A DNA stretch of 64,000 nucleotides from Furcasterigmium furcatum (taxonomy: Eukaryota; Ascomycota; Sordariomycetes; Glomerellales; Plectosphaerellaceae), in the NCBI GenBank assembly GCA_001599815.1, contig BCIA01000001.1, positions 996,934-1,060,933 on the forward strand. The letters run 5' to 3'. The position numbers and the translations under genes are program-made. Under the pieces are notes generated by a model, which was not told where the DNA came from, did no database searches, and was given only the letters and a program-made list of their open reading frames with translations. Below are positions 62,631 to 64,000 of this stretch, in pieces; the first letter of the stretch is position 1; every line of letters starts with the position of its first letter.

Positions 62631-64000
62631 ATGCCACCACCAAAAGACTTGGAGAGATGTCCAAACTCGCAAAATGCCGGACGTGCCAGATTGTCCACTC
62701 GTCGCAGAGCAGGTGTGTTTCCCTTCTCTAGACATAGCCCCCAGTTCAACTGATTCCTGCGCCAGGCTGGTACGTCGCGGACAAACCCTGCCCATCCACT
62801 CACACTGACCAGGCAGTCTGGCCTGCCGATCTCGTCGAATCAAATGCAACGAGGAGAGGCCCTGCGAGTACTGCCGCCGCCGAGGCGTAGAATGCAGGCA
62901 GATCGACCCCTTCGTTCACGACAGACGTTCCGCGGCGGTGAAAACGGGGACCCAACCGGTGTCCGATAGCCCGGATCCTGCATCGACCTTCGACGTCTTC
63001 CAGCAGTTGCTACCCGATCATCAGCCGCTGGGTGTAGTTTGGGCGCCACTCGCCTCTCCTGGGAGTCATGCAAATCAGCCTGTCCACACTCTAGAGGAGG
63101 ATGGAACATTCACTGAAGAGCTTGCCTCGCTCCTCGCAACATACCAAAACGGCATCGGAACCTGGATGGACGTTATGGATCACTCATTTACATACCAACG
63201 GCAGGTAGCCCGCCAAGCGTTGAATTCTCCGTTGCTTCTTCAGGCCTTGTGTGCTCTGTCAGCAAAGCAAAAGAGTTTGGTGGAGAAGACCAGGTATTGG
63301 GAGGATACTGCAGCTCGACTCTATGGTAGAAGCCTGGCTTTCCTCATACAAGAGTTAGCTAGCCCCGGCCCTCGTCAAGACACCCTTCTCACGGCAACCG
63401 TCCTTCTGGGAAGCTACGAGCTTCTGTCGGCCCCAAGTCTGGACTACCAGAGGCATTTATACGGAATGCACACTGTTATACGATCGTTTTTGACGGGGGC
63501 AGATTTGTCTGCAATTCAGAGAGCTGGATTTCGGATCTACGCAAGGCAAGATATCAGCGTTGCAGTTATCAACCGATCCCCGACGCTGCTACCCTCCAGC
63601 GACTGGCCCGTAACACCCCTTGGTGACAATCCTGAGGACGACGAGCTGGCAAACCACATCCTATGGCTTCTGGCTCGAACACTAGAGATTAGATATGGCG
63701 ACGGAACATCGCGGCATGATCTCACAGTTCAGCGCCTTGAGGCCTTGTCGATAGAGATCAAACAGTGGTGGGCAAGGCTACCCCTGGCCTTTCGAGGGCT
63801 ACCATACGGCACAAGTTCTGTGGATGGGCTTCGGAACATGTACTTCACCCATCCTTCGGCAAGTAAGTACATGGCATCGTCACGATTCCTGCCGAACTGT
63901 GCGCTGCTTACAGGTCTTCTAGTGGCCGCAATGCTCTACTACGAGCTCGCGAACACCCTACTTCTTGAGGGATTGGTTGACCAACGGATACCTGTTGCTA
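62631..64000 (+). CDS. Zn2Cys6 transcription factor, N-terminus unsure
   Basis: The main exon runs 62817-63862 and a second coding segment runs from 63914 to the window edge, so the gene is cut. The zinc cluster is visible as LACRSRRIKCNEERPCEYC followed by RRRGVEC, which supplies five cysteines; the first cysteine must come from an upstream exon. A TG-GTACGT donor at 62769-62770 would supply it (TG plus T gives Cys), but the frame before it hits a stop, so the start and first exons are uncertain; ATGs at 62631, 62658 and 62672 are candidates. The fungal-TF region includes LLLQALCALSAKQKSLVEKTRYW and DTLLTATVLLGSYELLSAPS. It lies downstream of the pectin lyase gene in the same direction. Targets are unknown. 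Confidence 0.75.

Overview
This window comes from a filamentous ascomycete nuclear genome. Its genes are split by short introns (about 50-165 nt) with fungal donor and acceptor sites. It carries Zn2Cys6 regulators, a CFEM-domain receptor, a plasma-membrane H+-ATPase and a complete quinate (qa/qut) cluster. The gene families and the CBM1-bearing pectin lyase suggest a plant-associated Sordariomycete, perhaps Colletotrichum-like; the genus is an inference. I found no transposon, CRISPR array, rRNA or convincing tRNA, and no AT-rich RIP-like block.

Layout. 0-5.5 kb: the 3' end of an Nrd1/Seb1-type RNA-binding protein gene, a small ABM-domain protein, and PMA1 on the minus strand. 5.5-15.1 kb: a 9.6 kb stretch with no recognisable protein gene, containing a candidate RNA polymerase III unit near 14.1-14.3 kb. 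15-25 kb: a 2EXR protein, an RPD3-type histone deacetylase, the proteasome deubiquitinase Rpn11, an orphan protein and a single-pass membrane protein. 25.4-40.5 kb: the quinate cluster in the order qutG(-), qutE(+), qutC(-), qutB(+), qutD(-), qutA(-), qutR(+). 40.7-45 kb: a 14-TM-type MFS exporter and a CFEM/Pth11-like receptor. 47.3-58.1 kb: a Zn2Cys6 factor, an intracellular-type GH3 beta-glucosidase with PA14 domain, a divergent sugar transporter, a CYP7/CYP8-like P450 and an NmrA-like reductase. 58.5-64 kb: a second Zn2Cys6 factor, a pectin lyase with CBM1, and a third Zn2Cys6 factor cut by the window end.

How the genes work together. QutD imports quinate. QutB oxidises it to 3-dehydroquinate, QutE dehydrates that to 3-dehydroshikimate, and QutC gives protocatechuate. 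QutA activates the pathway and QutR represses it; QutG is the IMPase-like member of unresolved role. Four matches to the published Qa-1F/QUTA 16-mer lie in cluster promoters, one in the qutA-qutR divergent promoter. The 47-58 kb genes could form a second catabolic unit that imports a plant glycoside, cleaves it inside the cell and modifies the aglycone. This is a hypothesis from gene content and layout only.

The observations most worth checking are the candidate Pol III RNA gene, a perfect 45-bp inverted repeat between qutB and qutD, the long void upstream of PMA1, three tandem 13-bp CGG-containing repeats in the NmrA/regulator promoter, two GC-AG introns, and a possible N-terminal extension of the histone deacetylase.
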